Source: Prosthecobacter dejongeii (GTDB lineage Bacteria; Verrucomicrobiota; Verrucomicrobiia; Verrucomicrobiales; Verrucomicrobiaceae). From it: a DNA stretch of 64,000 bases. Where the stretch lies: the NCBI RefSeq assembly GCF_014203045.1, contig NZ_JACHIF010000007.1, positions 124,001 through 188,000 of the forward strand, written 5' to 3'. Shown here piece after piece: positions 34,920 through 43,210 of this stretch. The first letter of the stretch is position 1, and every line of letters starts with the position of its first letter. The notes beneath the pieces are model-generated. The model did no database searches. It was not told where the DNA came from and saw only the letters and a list, made by a program, of their open reading frames with translations. The position numbers were made by a program, and so were the translations under genes.

Positions 34920-35836
34920 GAGTCAGAGTGAAAATTTTCGGCCAATTTGCTAGCGACAATGCTTTGGCTACTACGCAGACAAGGGATCCCACCCAGAATA
35001 GGATAAGCCCGCATGGATTCTTTACTGTACCAGCAGTCGCGCATGGGCGTGAGTTCAGTTTTATAAACAGGGCAGCAGCGGCGGGGTGTTACAGGAGCCG
35101 CTGTTTCGTCTTTGGCCAGAATCAGGAGCGCTGTGGGGTTGAGAGGATTGCGATTGCCCGCAAAGATCTCGTGCCGCATCACTCGAAAGCCTAAATGTTG
35201 AGCAAGGCCGACCAAATTGCGGCAGTAACCATGTTCATCCATGCGCTTGCGAGCTTCATCACTACCTAGTTCATAAGCAGGCTCCAGCATGACCACGTAG
35301 CGACTACAAACACGATAAAGCTCCGACAAAATCGCTGCCTCTCGCCCGTGATTCGGTTCAATGGAATGATTCGTCCAGACCACATCCACACTGCTGTCCA
35401 TGTAAGGAATTTCAGTGAGGCTGCCAGTGCTGATTTGAATGTCGAAACTGGGTTCTTGCTTTTCTAGCCATTGGTTAGCGACAGCCATGCGCGACCAGCA
35501 AAGATCAAATCCGTGGATTTGCACGGGTGGCTGGGTCATTTGTGAGAGGGTCAGCCAAAGCATGTTACCTTCCCCCATCCCGGCATCCAGAATACTGCGG
35601 ATCGGGCCTAGACTATCAAGTAAAGCCGCCACGTGACTGCAATACTCACGCTTATGAGCAAGCAGAGCTGGGTCTGCCAGAGCACCTACATATGACCCCG
35701 CTTGTAGGTCGTATGAGAGTTCGATCATCTTTTCATCATTGCCCTGAGCTCCCGCTTCTTGACGAAGCATCTTCATCAAATTTTGTCCCTGTTGATAGGC
35801 ACTTTTCAACTCCCAAGGCTTGATGCTCGAACTCAT
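34916..35836 (-). CDS. SAM-dependent methyltransferase with Trm112-like tail
   Basis: A 306-residue class I methyltransferase. The SAM-binding site is IRSILDAGMGEGNMLWLTL near residue 79, with DSSVDVVWTNHSIEPNHGREAAILSELYRV following near residue 148. The last 50 residues (RRCCPVYKTELTPMRDCWYS, then AYPILGGIPCLRSS) look like a small zinc-knuckle or Trm112-like module. It sits between pseB and pseC, coupled to pseC by ATGA and 15 bases after pseB. It therefore probably methylates an amino-sugar intermediate or the finished glycan, which is inference from position. Confidence 0.8.
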   Translation of the reverse strand: MSSSIKPWELKSAYQQGQNLMKMLRQEAGAQGNDEKMIELSYDLQAGSYVGALADPALLAHKREYCSHVAALLDSLGPIRSILDAGMGEGNMLWLTLSQMTQPPVQIHGFDLCWSRMAVANQWLEKQEPSFDIQISTGSLTEIPYMDSSVDVVWTNHSIEPNHGREAAILSELYRVCSRYVVMLEPAYELGSDEARKRMDEHGYCRNLVGLAQHLGFRVMRHEIFAGNRNPLNPTALLILAKDETAAPVTPRRCCPVYKTELTPMRDCWYSKESMRAYPILGGIPCLRSSQSIVASKLAENFHSDS

Positions 35837-35851
35837 AAGCTAAATAGAGGA

Positions 35852-36862
35852 CTAGATGACGAAGCTTGGATCAACATGTGATTGGATGAGCGTGCGTATC
35901 TCTTCTACCGTCATCCATTCCGTGTTGGTGCCTGAATTGTAAGCAAGGCCGGACGATACCGGCGTGGCACCGTGATGATCGCAGAACGCCTTGATGGTGA
36001 CATCCAAAGGCTGGCGATGTTTGTTTGGCACGATGATGTAGTGTTTGTCCGTGGAGATGGTTTGCAGGGCATCTGTGGCCGTGACCATTTCTTCGTGAAT
36101 CTTTTCACCGGGTCGAATGCCGACAACAGGTTTTTCGCACTCTGGTCCGATGGCTTCCGCCACATCTGTAATGCGGTAGCTCGGAATTTTAGGCACAAAG
36201 ATTTCACCACCAATGGCGTGTTCCAGCGCGTGCATCACGAGTTCCACACCTTCTTCCAGCGTGATGTTGAAGCGGGTCATTTCAGGATCTGTGATCGGCA
36301 AGACTCCGGTCTTACGCTTTTCCAAGAAAAACGGAATCACAGAGCCGCGTGACCCCATGACATTGCCATAACGGACCACACTGAACTTGATCTTCCGATC
36401 TCCGCGCACGTTGTTTGCAGCGATGAAAAGTTTATCCGAGCACAATTTCGTCGCCCCATAAAGATTGATTGGGGCCGCAGCTTTGTCTGTCGAAAGGGCA
36501 ACAACGTTTTGAACATCGCTATCAAGACAAGCCTCAATGAGATTTTCTGCGCCGAGGACATTCGTTTTGATGAATTCCATCGGGTTATACTCAGCCGCAG
36601 GGACCTGCTTGAGCGCAGCTGCATGAATGACGGTATCTACCCCCTCCAGAGCACGCTGGAGGCGGTCCTTATCCCGAACGTCGCCAATGAAGAAACGCAG
36701 ACGTGGGTCAGTGAACTTTTGGCCCATTTCAAACTGCTTCAGCTCATCGCGTGAATAAATTACGATGCGCTTTACCTCCGGGTTGGCAAGCAGGGTGGTA
36801 ATGCATTTTTGACCGAACGAACCGGTGCCTCCGGTGACGAGAATCGAGCGAGCTGATGACAC
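35852..36862 (-). CDS. pseB: UDP-N-acetylglucosamine 4,6-dehydratase (inverting)
   Basis: A 336-residue short-chain dehydrogenase/reductase of the PseB type, which dehydrates UDP-GlcNAc with inversion at C5. The NADP site is SILVTGGTGSFGQKCITTLL at the start. The catalytic region includes DVRDKDRLQRALEGVDTVIHAAALKQVPAAEYNPMEFIKTN and STDKAAAPINLYGATKLCSDKLF near residue 134. GTG 36862 is chosen: it gives normal PseB length and has AGGAA ten bases upstream, while the frame is open to 36913. It is the first gene of pseB-methyltransferase-pseC. Confidence 0.92.
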   Translation of the reverse strand: MSSARSILVTGGTGSFGQKCITTLLANPEVKRIVIYSRDELKQFEMGQKFTDPRLRFFIGDVRDKDRLQRALEGVDTVIHAAALKQVPAAEYNPMEFIKTNVLGAENLIEACLDSDVQNVVALSTDKAAAPINLYGATKLCSDKLFIAANNVRGDRKIKFSVVRYGNVMGSRGSVIPFFLEKRKTGVLPITDPEMTRFNITLEEGVELVMHALEHAIGGEIFVPKIPSYRITDVAEAIGPECEKPVVGIRPGEKIHEEMVTATDALQTISTDKHYIIVPNKHRQPLDVTIKAFCDHHGATPVSSGLAYNSGTNTEWMTVEEIRTLIQSHVDPSFVI

Positions 36863-36948
36863 GATGATAGAAATTCCTGGGTTGTAAAAGGGCGATGGCC
36901 CGAAAGGTGACACTTGTACGCAGGCAAGGGCCTCGCAAGGTCTAAATG

Positions 36949-37677
36949 TCAGTTGGGTGGGCTTAGCGGCAGTTGGGTGGTTTTCCCTCCAGCTTGGTTT
37001 TCGAGGTCAGCGAGGGTGAATTTTTTGATTTGGCCTGCTTGATTGGCTTGGGTGAATTCTCCGCTATTCACATCCATGCAGGTGAGCCATCCTTCACCAT
37101 AAGCCCAGGTGTCGAGGCAGATAGCATGCGGACGCAGGCTGGGGATGCCACTCTTTTGGGCCGTGTGCCCACAGATCATGGTTTTACCTGAAACATGAGG
37201 GTAACTATCATCAAAGCGCGTCCAGAACAGCCAATCATCACTTTGTTCCTTAAGAGGAAAAACCGCGTTGGCATTGGCATGAACAAAGAGATGCTTGTCG
37301 CTTTCCCAATGGCGGAGGCAGCGCTCATTCAAAAATTCCATGTGTTCTGGCGAAACATGATTCCAGGAAAGCGTGGTGCGATCTGGTGCATAGGAGAGTA
37401 GGGTCTCTCGGCCTCCGACACGCAGCCAGGCTTCTACGTCCAATTGCTCCGACATGGCATCGATGAAGAGGATTTCATGGTTGCCGAGGAGCGGTTTTAA
37501 CTGTGTGGTTTTTTCTAGGTCAAGAAGGATGCTGATGACCCCTTTGGAATCGGGTCCACGATCGACGTAATCACCTAAAGTGATCAATACATCATCGCTC
37601 CCTGGCTTCACTGCATCCAGCAGTGTTTGGAGAGCGATGGAACAGCCGTGGATGTCTCCGATAGCCAGGATTCGCAT
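36949..37677 (-). CDS. Serine/threonine-type metallophosphoesterase
   Basis: A 242-residue calcineurin-like phosphatase similar to bacterial PrpA/PphA. The metal motifs are GDIHGC at residue 6, GDYVDRGPDSKG near residue 35, GNHEIL near residue 66 and a late GHTAQKSG. Substrates of this group include phosphoproteins and dinucleoside polyphosphates; none can be chosen here. ATG 37677 (MRILAIGDIHG) is the conserved start. It lies between pseB and the large membrane protein on the same strand, with 86- and 37-base gaps. Confidence 0.9.
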   Translation of the reverse strand: MRILAIGDIHGCSIALQTLLDAVKPGSDDVLITLGDYVDRGPDSKGVISILLDLEKTTQLKPLLGNHEILFIDAMSEQLDVEAWLRVGGRETLLSYAPDRTTLSWNHVSPEHMEFLNERCLRHWESDKHLFVHANANAVFPLKEQSDDWLFWTRFDDSYPHVSGKTMICGHTAQKSGIPSLRPHAICLDTWAYGEGWLTCMDVNSGEFTQANQAGQIKKFTLADLENQAGGKTTQLPLSPPN

Positions 37678-37714
37678 CAGCCCACCTTTGCGCGTCCTAG
37701 CACAGGCGTAAACA

Positions 37715-39955
37715 CTATTTTGCAGGCAGACGTGACTTGGGCGCCAGCGGCTGGGTTTCATTCATCCGCGCAAATTCCTCAGGCATCAGCAGTTCCACAT
37801 CCGAGCCAAAGCTCATCGGGCCGAGAAAATGGAGTTCGGTCAGCTCCGCAGACTCTGCCAACCAGGCGTAGGACTGGTGGTAAAGGTGAAGAAACCGATC
37901 CACAAAGGGCGCGATGACCTCGGAGGCATCGGCTGCCATTTTCGCAGACAAAGCGCGGATATCCACCGCAGCTCCGGGATTCATCGAAATGTTAATGGGT
38001 TCGGGTAACTTCCCTTGGAGTAAGTGCTCATTTAGGGGAATCGGGCGTTTAATGGGGGGCAGGGCATACATGGCCCCATCCATGGTGGAGAGGATCTGCC
38101 GGACGAGGTTAGTCATTTTTGGCACCACTGACTGCAAAGCGGTGAAAAAACTCCCGGTATCATCAAGACTGGCATATCGAGCCCCTAAGGTTTGAAAAGC
38201 GAAGAAGGTCGTCAGCAATTCACGAAAGCTGGGAAGGGCCCCTGCCATGGCCTCATAGACTGAAACCCAGGCTGCGAGGTCCCGGCGGCGATCTGAAAGC
38301 CTATCGTCCAGATCACTTTTTTCGCTCCACCACAGCAGGCCTAGTGCGCTGGCAAATCGGCTTTCCATCTTCATTTCGTAGGCAACGAGGGCGGTCTCCA
38401 TGTGCTCCATCAGCATGCGCTGGCGGGCAGCTTCACTCCGCAAAGATTGGGGTGTAGTATCATCGGTGCCAAATTGAATCCGAGAGACGGTGAAGCCTGC
38501 CAGGCTGAGAACGGCTGCCGCTTCTAGATCCCGCCGCCGCTGCCAGGCGAGGTTCCATTCCTGCAGGGCTAATTTGAGTCGGCTACCCCATTCACGGAGC
38601 TCTTTGCGAACGCGTAAAATTTCCTCCTGCAACTGAGCCCGACCAGGAGAAAATTGATGAGTGGCACCAAGACCACACATGGCACGTTCAGGATGGGCTA
38701 AGCCTCCGAAATAACGACGAATGGTGACCAAAGATTCATCTTCCCGTCGGTTTTGATGCAGCACTTCCTCGTCTGCAACCAGTCGGTTTTCATGAAGGCC
38801 GATGCCCAATTCATGCTGGTAATAAAAACAAGTAACCTGCCGTGCTAGATCGACAAACCCACGAATGAGAGCCGCAGCAGGAGCATCGGCGGGCAGCTCT
38901 TGTAAAAAATCTGCAACGGGCGCTGTTGCTGATTGTGGCTCATGAAAGCTAGCTGGACTTTTTTGGCGAGAGGCCCGGGCTACATGCCGTGCTAGAAGGA
39001 GAGCTAAGTTTTCAGGCAGACGCTGCTGAGTGATGCCGCGCTGGATCTCTGTGCGAGATGCGTCCCAGGCAATTTGGAGTAAATCCATTTTTTCCTGGAG
39101 ATTTTTCCAGGCCTCTTTGCCCAGGACTTTGATTCCGGCACTGTTTGCTCCGCTGCTGAGCCTGATCAAAGCTGCTGCACTGATGAGCTTCGCCCCCATC
39201 ACAAAAAGCCCAAACGGAAGTTTAGACACTCCCATCCAGAGCCAAGTGGTGACCCGTATCGAACGTTGGAGAGAGGTTTCCTTCAGGCGTTTGTTTTGCA
39301 ATTCCAATTCCCATGGGTCGCGCTCATGCAATGCACGGTAGAACCACGTGTTGAGTTCACGAACCAGATGCGAAAACGTTGTTCCTAGTCCTCCGGCATT
39401 CAGGGCTAATTCGCGAACTAAAAGAGCGGCAAATTCTCGGGCACTTACCACTGAAACGATGGGCAATCCGATGTGTAGGATGAGCTCTCCACCAGCTACA
39501 CCGAGGACGCCATCCTTTACAGAAGAACGGATGCCGATGGAGGTATCCAACCAAATTTCCTGCGGGGGGTCCAACTTCAAATGCCAACAGATTTCATCCA
39601 CCAACTCAAAGATGCGCGGTTGGCTAGAAGGTGTGATTTGCAGGGCCACATGAACGGAGCGGGGGCGCGGCATCAAGGGGCGTAGCGTGAAAATCCAAGT
39701 GACTACACCCGCAGCGATGTAAGCTACAGGGAGAGCATCCTGCCAACTCCAGCTATCTGCTAGGGCTAGAGAAGTCACCCACTCAAATCCTAGCCACCCC
39801 ACAAAGAAACCTGAGATAATGACCAAAAGCAGGTAGGCTAGAGGCAGCATCAGTGTAAGACTGCTGGTCGCCAGCAATAGCAAAAAATGGAATGGCCCGC
39901 GCCAGGGAGTCAGGCGCACACGCTTCAGCGGCGGAGGGGCGATGGGTTCAGGCAT
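37715..39955 (-). CDS. Membrane protein resembling an inactivated M48 peptidase
   Basis: A 746-residue protein with two to four N-terminal transmembrane segments (FHFLLLLATSSLTLMLPLAYLLLVIISGFFVGWL, then LPVAYIAAGVVTWIFTL). After them comes a region laid out like M48 zinc peptidases: RIFELVDEICWHLKLDPPQEIWLDTSIG, LILHIGLPIVSVVSAREFAALLVRELALNAGG. In active M48 enzymes the helix reads ELxAVLAHELGH; here residues 181-185 are RELAL, so both metal histidines are missing. The rest, about 200-700, is helical and rich in Arg/Glu. It is best read as a pseudopeptidase or a scaffold descended from one. A second look at alignment is needed to be sure of the M48 ancestry. The gene diverges from a GreA-like gene. 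Confidence 0.65.
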   Translation of the reverse strand: MPEPIAPPPLKRVRLTPWRGPFHFLLLLATSSLTLMLPLAYLLLVIISGFFVGWLGFEWVTSLALADSWSWQDALPVAYIAAGVVTWIFTLRPLMPRPRSVHVALQITPSSQPRIFELVDEICWHLKLDPPQEIWLDTSIGIRSSVKDGVLGVAGGELILHIGLPIVSVVSAREFAALLVRELALNAGGLGTTFSHLVRELNTWFYRALHERDPWELELQNKRLKETSLQRSIRVTTWLWMGVSKLPFGLFVMGAKLISAAALIRLSSGANSAGIKVLGKEAWKNLQEKMDLLQIAWDASRTEIQRGITQQRLPENLALLLARHVARASRQKSPASFHEPQSATAPVADFLQELPADAPAAALIRGFVDLARQVTCFYYQHELGIGLHENRLVADEEVLHQNRREDESLVTIRRYFGGLAHPERAMCGLGATHQFSPGRAQLQEEILRVRKELREWGSRLKLALQEWNLAWQRRRDLEAAAVLSLAGFTVSRIQFGTDDTTPQSLRSEAARQRMLMEHMETALVAYEMKMESRFASALGLLWWSEKSDLDDRLSDRRRDLAAWVSVYEAMAGALPSFRELLTTFFAFQTLGARYASLDDTGSFFTALQSVVPKMTNLVRQILSTMDGAMYALPPIKRPIPLNEHLLQGKLPEPINISMNPGAAVDIRALSAKMAADASEVIAPFVDRFLHLYHQSYAWLAESAELTELHFLGPMSFGSDVELLMPEEFARMNETQPLAPKSRLPAK

Positions 39956-40090
39956 TATGTGTCATTTTGATGAAAATATCTCATAATTATGGAAATTAAA
40001 GTAAACAGATCGAGAAAATGAACTTTTCCAGAGGTTGGCTATCGAGTTGCCAAAAGATCATCCCACTCCCTCATTGTACTTTTCTAAATC

Positions 40091-40558
40091 ATGGAATCTC
40101 TGAATAAAGCTCTGGTGCTGGCCCACATCCAAAAAACGCTGGATGAAGAATTGGCCGTGCTGACACGGGGAGCTCGTGCCTCTTTTGCGGCTGCGACTGA
40201 TCCCGATAGCCGCGCAGAAAACAAATATGATACCCGCACTCTGGAGGCTTCCTACGTCGCTCGCGGACAGGCACAGCGTGTTCAGGAGTTACAATCTGCA
40301 ATCCATCTTTTCCAAGCTCTTACTCAGGAGACCTCGTCCAGTCCCAGCATTCAACTTGGCTCTTTTATTCTTTTGGATGAAGATCAATATTACTTCATGG
40401 GGCCTGGTGCAGGTGGGACTGAGATCACCCTAGACGGAAAGGAAATTCTCGTCATCACTCCTGCCTCACCCTTGGGAAAAAAACTCATGGGGAAACGAGT
40501 GGGAGATCGTGTGGAACACAGACCTGGGATGGGATTCCGAATCACGCTGGTGGAGTAG
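40091..40558 (+). CDS. GreA/GreB-like transcription factor
   Basis: A 155-residue protein with the two-part layout of GreA. The N-terminal coiled coil spans about 1-80 (IQKTLDEELAVLTRGARASFAA, then DPDSRAENKYDTRTLEASYVARGQ, with acidic residues at its tip). The C-terminal FKBP-like domain has ITLDGKEILVITPASPLGKKLMGKRVGDRVEH, matching the conserved SPLGxxLxGKxxGD of Gre factors. It likely enters the RNA polymerase secondary channel, but the acidic tip differs from canonical GreA, so cleavage activity is uncertain. A separate orthodox GreA may exist elsewhere in the genome. Confidence 0.8.
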   Translation: MESLNKALVLAHIQKTLDEELAVLTRGARASFAAATDPDSRAENKYDTRTLEASYVARGQAQRVQELQSAIHLFQALTQETSSSPSIQLGSFILLDEDQYYFMGPGAGGTEITLDGKEILVITPASPLGKKLMGKRVGDRVEHRPGMGFRITLVE

Positions 40559-40601
40559 TGCAGAGGCGCCATCTTTGGGTTTCCCCGGGGAAGATTGTTC
40601 G

Positions 40602-40610
40602 TGGTATAAT
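40602..40610 (+). promoter_or_regulatory. Candidate extended -10 promoter
   Basis: TGG-TATAAT forms an extended -10 element with a perfect hexamer at 40605-40610. No clear -35 lies 16-18 bases upstream (TTCCCC at 40581 is poor). It would drive the fusion gene at 40851 with a leader of about 230 bases. The remaining 40611-40850 holds no gene I can support. Confidence 0.4.
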
Positions 40611-40850
40611 GATGGATGTTTCCGTTCTACGGGTCATCATTTATGCTGTTTTGGCCATGAAACCGTTTTGAACGTGAATTCTAATTGCGGCTTTCTGAAG
40701 TTGTCGAGACATGATCGGAACAGCGAATTCTCACGCGGCCACAGCTCCTGAATTCGCTCTGATTGTACCGAGATATTCCCTTTTGCACCCAAGCCTCTTG
40801 CGTTTGGCGAAACAGCTTCTTCTTTTCGTTCGTTATCAGAGCCCTCCACC

Positions 40851-43175
40851 ATGCGTCTTTCTTCTCTTTTGGTCTTCCTCGGCCTTGTCGGCCATCTCCC
40901 AGCCGCGGAGAAAAAAGAACAGCCGATGACACCCGGAGGTGTGTATCGTGCGCATGACATGCAGCGCCCCCGGCCCCAGGTGATCAGCCCACCGGGATTC
41001 AGCACCCATGAAAAGGCGGGCTCCCCCCCCTCAGATGCCAAGATCCTCTTTGATGGCAAAGATCTTTCTCATTGGAAGCGCGAGCCGCGCAAAGACTCTG
41101 GAACTGGCGATGACAAGCCCCAATGGAAAGTCGAGAACGGCTACATGGAAATCGTTGGCCGCAGCGGGAGCATCCGTACGCGTGACACGTTTAAGGGCGA
41201 CGGCCACCTGCACTTGGAGTGGGCCACGCCCGCCACCGTCGCCGGCAACGGCCAGGGCCGCGGCAATAGCGGTGTCTTCATCGGCGGTTTCCCTGAAATC
41301 CAAGTGCTTGACTCTTACCAGAACGATACTTATCCGGATGGTCAAGCCTCGGGCCTTTACAGCCATTACCCACCTATGGTCAATGCTAGTCGCAAGCCCG
41401 GCGAGTGGCAGACCTACGATATCTTTTTTGAGCGGGCCAAACCCGGCGCTAAGGCAAAACTGACCGTCATTCACAATGGCATCGTCGTTCACTTCCAGCG
41501 TGAGTTTGATAGCATTGCTCAGGAGGGTGACCTGATGCTCCAAGATCACCTGAATCCCGTCCGCTTTCGTAACATTTGGTTACGTCCCCTACGAGTGGAT
41601 TCCGACAAAGCTGGCCTGCTAACTCCAGCAAAAGCAGCGATTGAGATAAAAAAATCTCCGGGTTCAGCTCCCCTCAAAATCATTCGCATCAAAACCATGA
41701 CGGCTCAGATGAAGTATGATCAAAATGAGTTTGTTGTTCGTCCAGGCGAGGCCGTGAAAGTCATCTTTGAAAACGGAGACGATTTGCCGCACAACATCGT
41801 CTTTTGTCAGCCAGGCACCGATACCGCTGCCATGGCCCTGAAGCAGATGGAAAACGTCGAGGCTGCTCTCAAGCGGAATTGGGTGCCAGATGACAAGCGC
41901 GTGTGGCTGCATTCGAAAATGCTCAATCCTCATGAAGAGGAAGCCCTCACCTTCACAGCTCCAGAAAAAGCAGGGGATTATCCCTTTGTCTGCACCTTTC
42001 CGGGCCATGCCCTTACTATGAACGGCAAGATGAAAGTCTTGCCTCTCGGCGATGGCCTCAAAGACCTCAAATTCGCCCTTTATCAGGGAGCCTGGAAAAG
42101 CCTTCCAGATTTTTCGAAACTCAAACCGCACCGTGAAGGCATGGTCGAAGACAACCTCATTCAGATCAAGCTCGACGACTACAAGAACGAGTTCGGCGTC
42201 GTCTTCACCGGCAAGCTTCATGCTCCGCGCAAGGGCAGCTACCGTTTTTACATCACAGGGGATGATGGGGTCCGACTTCTTGTGGATGGTAAAAACATCG
42301 TCGAATTCGACGGTATTCACCCAGCCGGAGACATTAAGGAAGGTTCCGCCCAGCTTGAGGAAGGTCTCCATGATTTCCGTCTCGAATATTTCCAAGCTGG
42401 AGGAGACATCGCCGTCTTTGCAGCCTGGAAAGGTAGCCATTTCGACATCACGCCCCTCTCAAAGTGGACACCCAAAGGCTGGGAAAAAGGGGCCAAACCG
42501 AAGCAGAAGAAGGATTTCGATCCCATCCCTCTTGTGGTTAAAAATGAGCCTGTCATCTACCGCAATTTCATTGCTGGAGCGGGCAATCGGGGCATCGCCG
42601 TCGGGTATCCGGGGGGGATCAGCGTTGCCTGGAGTGCGGAACAGATGAACCTCGCCCTTATTTGGCGCGGAGCTTTCATGGATGCCTCCAAACATTGGAA
42701 TAGCCGCGGCGGTGGTTACCAGGCCCCTCTTGGTTATGATGTTCTCAGCCCTTCCCAGGGGCAGCCTTTCGCCATCCTCGCGACGCCAGAGGCTGCCTGG
42801 CCAGAAAAACAGGAGCGGGCTCCGGGGTACGCCTGGAAAGGCTATCGTCTTGATACCTCACGCCATCCCACCTTCCTTTATGAATGGAATGGTCTGAAAG
42901 TGGCAGATCGCTGCGCAGCCGCACCTAACCAATTGCAACGAACGCTGAAGATCGATGGCCAGGTGCCTGCAAACATGTGGCTGCGCATCGCCTCTGGTAA
43001 GATCGAAGCCAAGGACGGAGGCTTCCTCATTGATGCAGGAAAGCTTAATCTTGAAGGGCGTGCTTTTGAAAACAAGCTCCGCATCACTGCTGCAGGAGCC
43101 CGCATCGTGGGGGGGAATCTCCTCCTCCCCATCACTGGTTCAGAGGTCTCCGTCACGTATTCCTGGCCTCAGTGA
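40851..43175 (+). CDS. Exported DUF1080-azurin-PA14 fusion protein
   Basis: A 774-residue exported multidomain protein with signal peptide MRLSSLLVFLGLVGHLPAA. A DUF1080 (3-keto-disaccharide hydrolase-type, concanavalin fold) domain spans about 63-248 (AKILFDGKDLSHWKREP, RGNSGVFIGGFPEIQVLDSY). An azurin-like cupredoxin follows at about 277-397 with all four ligands, H314, C381, H386 and M390. A PA14 carbohydrate-binding domain spans about 420-535 (GSYRFYITGDDGVRLLVDGK). A C-terminal domain of unknown fold closes it (about 555-774). The combination suggests binding and cleaving or oxidising a sugar while a copper site moves electrons. The following gene begins 36 bases on. Confidence 0.88.
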   Translation: MRLSSLLVFLGLVGHLPAAEKKEQPMTPGGVYRAHDMQRPRPQVISPPGFSTHEKAGSPPSDAKILFDGKDLSHWKREPRKDSGTGDDKPQWKVENGYMEIVGRSGSIRTRDTFKGDGHLHLEWATPATVAGNGQGRGNSGVFIGGFPEIQVLDSYQNDTYPDGQASGLYSHYPPMVNASRKPGEWQTYDIFFERAKPGAKAKLTVIHNGIVVHFQREFDSIAQEGDLMLQDHLNPVRFRNIWLRPLRVDSDKAGLLTPAKAAIEIKKSPGSAPLKIIRIKTMTAQMKYDQNEFVVRPGEAVKVIFENGDDLPHNIVFCQPGTDTAAMALKQMENVEAALKRNWVPDDKRVWLHSKMLNPHEEEALTFTAPEKAGDYPFVCTFPGHALTMNGKMKVLPLGDGLKDLKFALYQGAWKSLPDFSKLKPHREGMVEDNLIQIKLDDYKNEFGVVFTGKLHAPRKGSYRFYITGDDGVRLLVDGKNIVEFDGIHPAGDIKEGSAQLEEGLHDFRLEYFQAGGDIAVFAAWKGSHFDITPLSKWTPKGWEKGAKPKQKKDFDPIPLVVKNEPVIYRNFIAGAGNRGIAVGYPGGISVAWSAEQMNLALIWRGAFMDASKHWNSRGGGYQAPLGYDVLSPSQGQPFAILATPEAAWPEKQERAPGYAWKGYRLDTSRHPTFLYEWNGLKVADRCAAAPNQLQRTLKIDGQVPANMWLRIASGKIEAKDGGFLIDAGKLNLEGRAFENKLRITAAGARIVGGNLLLPITGSEVSVTYSWPQ

Positions 43176-43210
43176 TCCGCCCTCGATCCCACGTCTTCTT
43201 TTTCGTTCTC

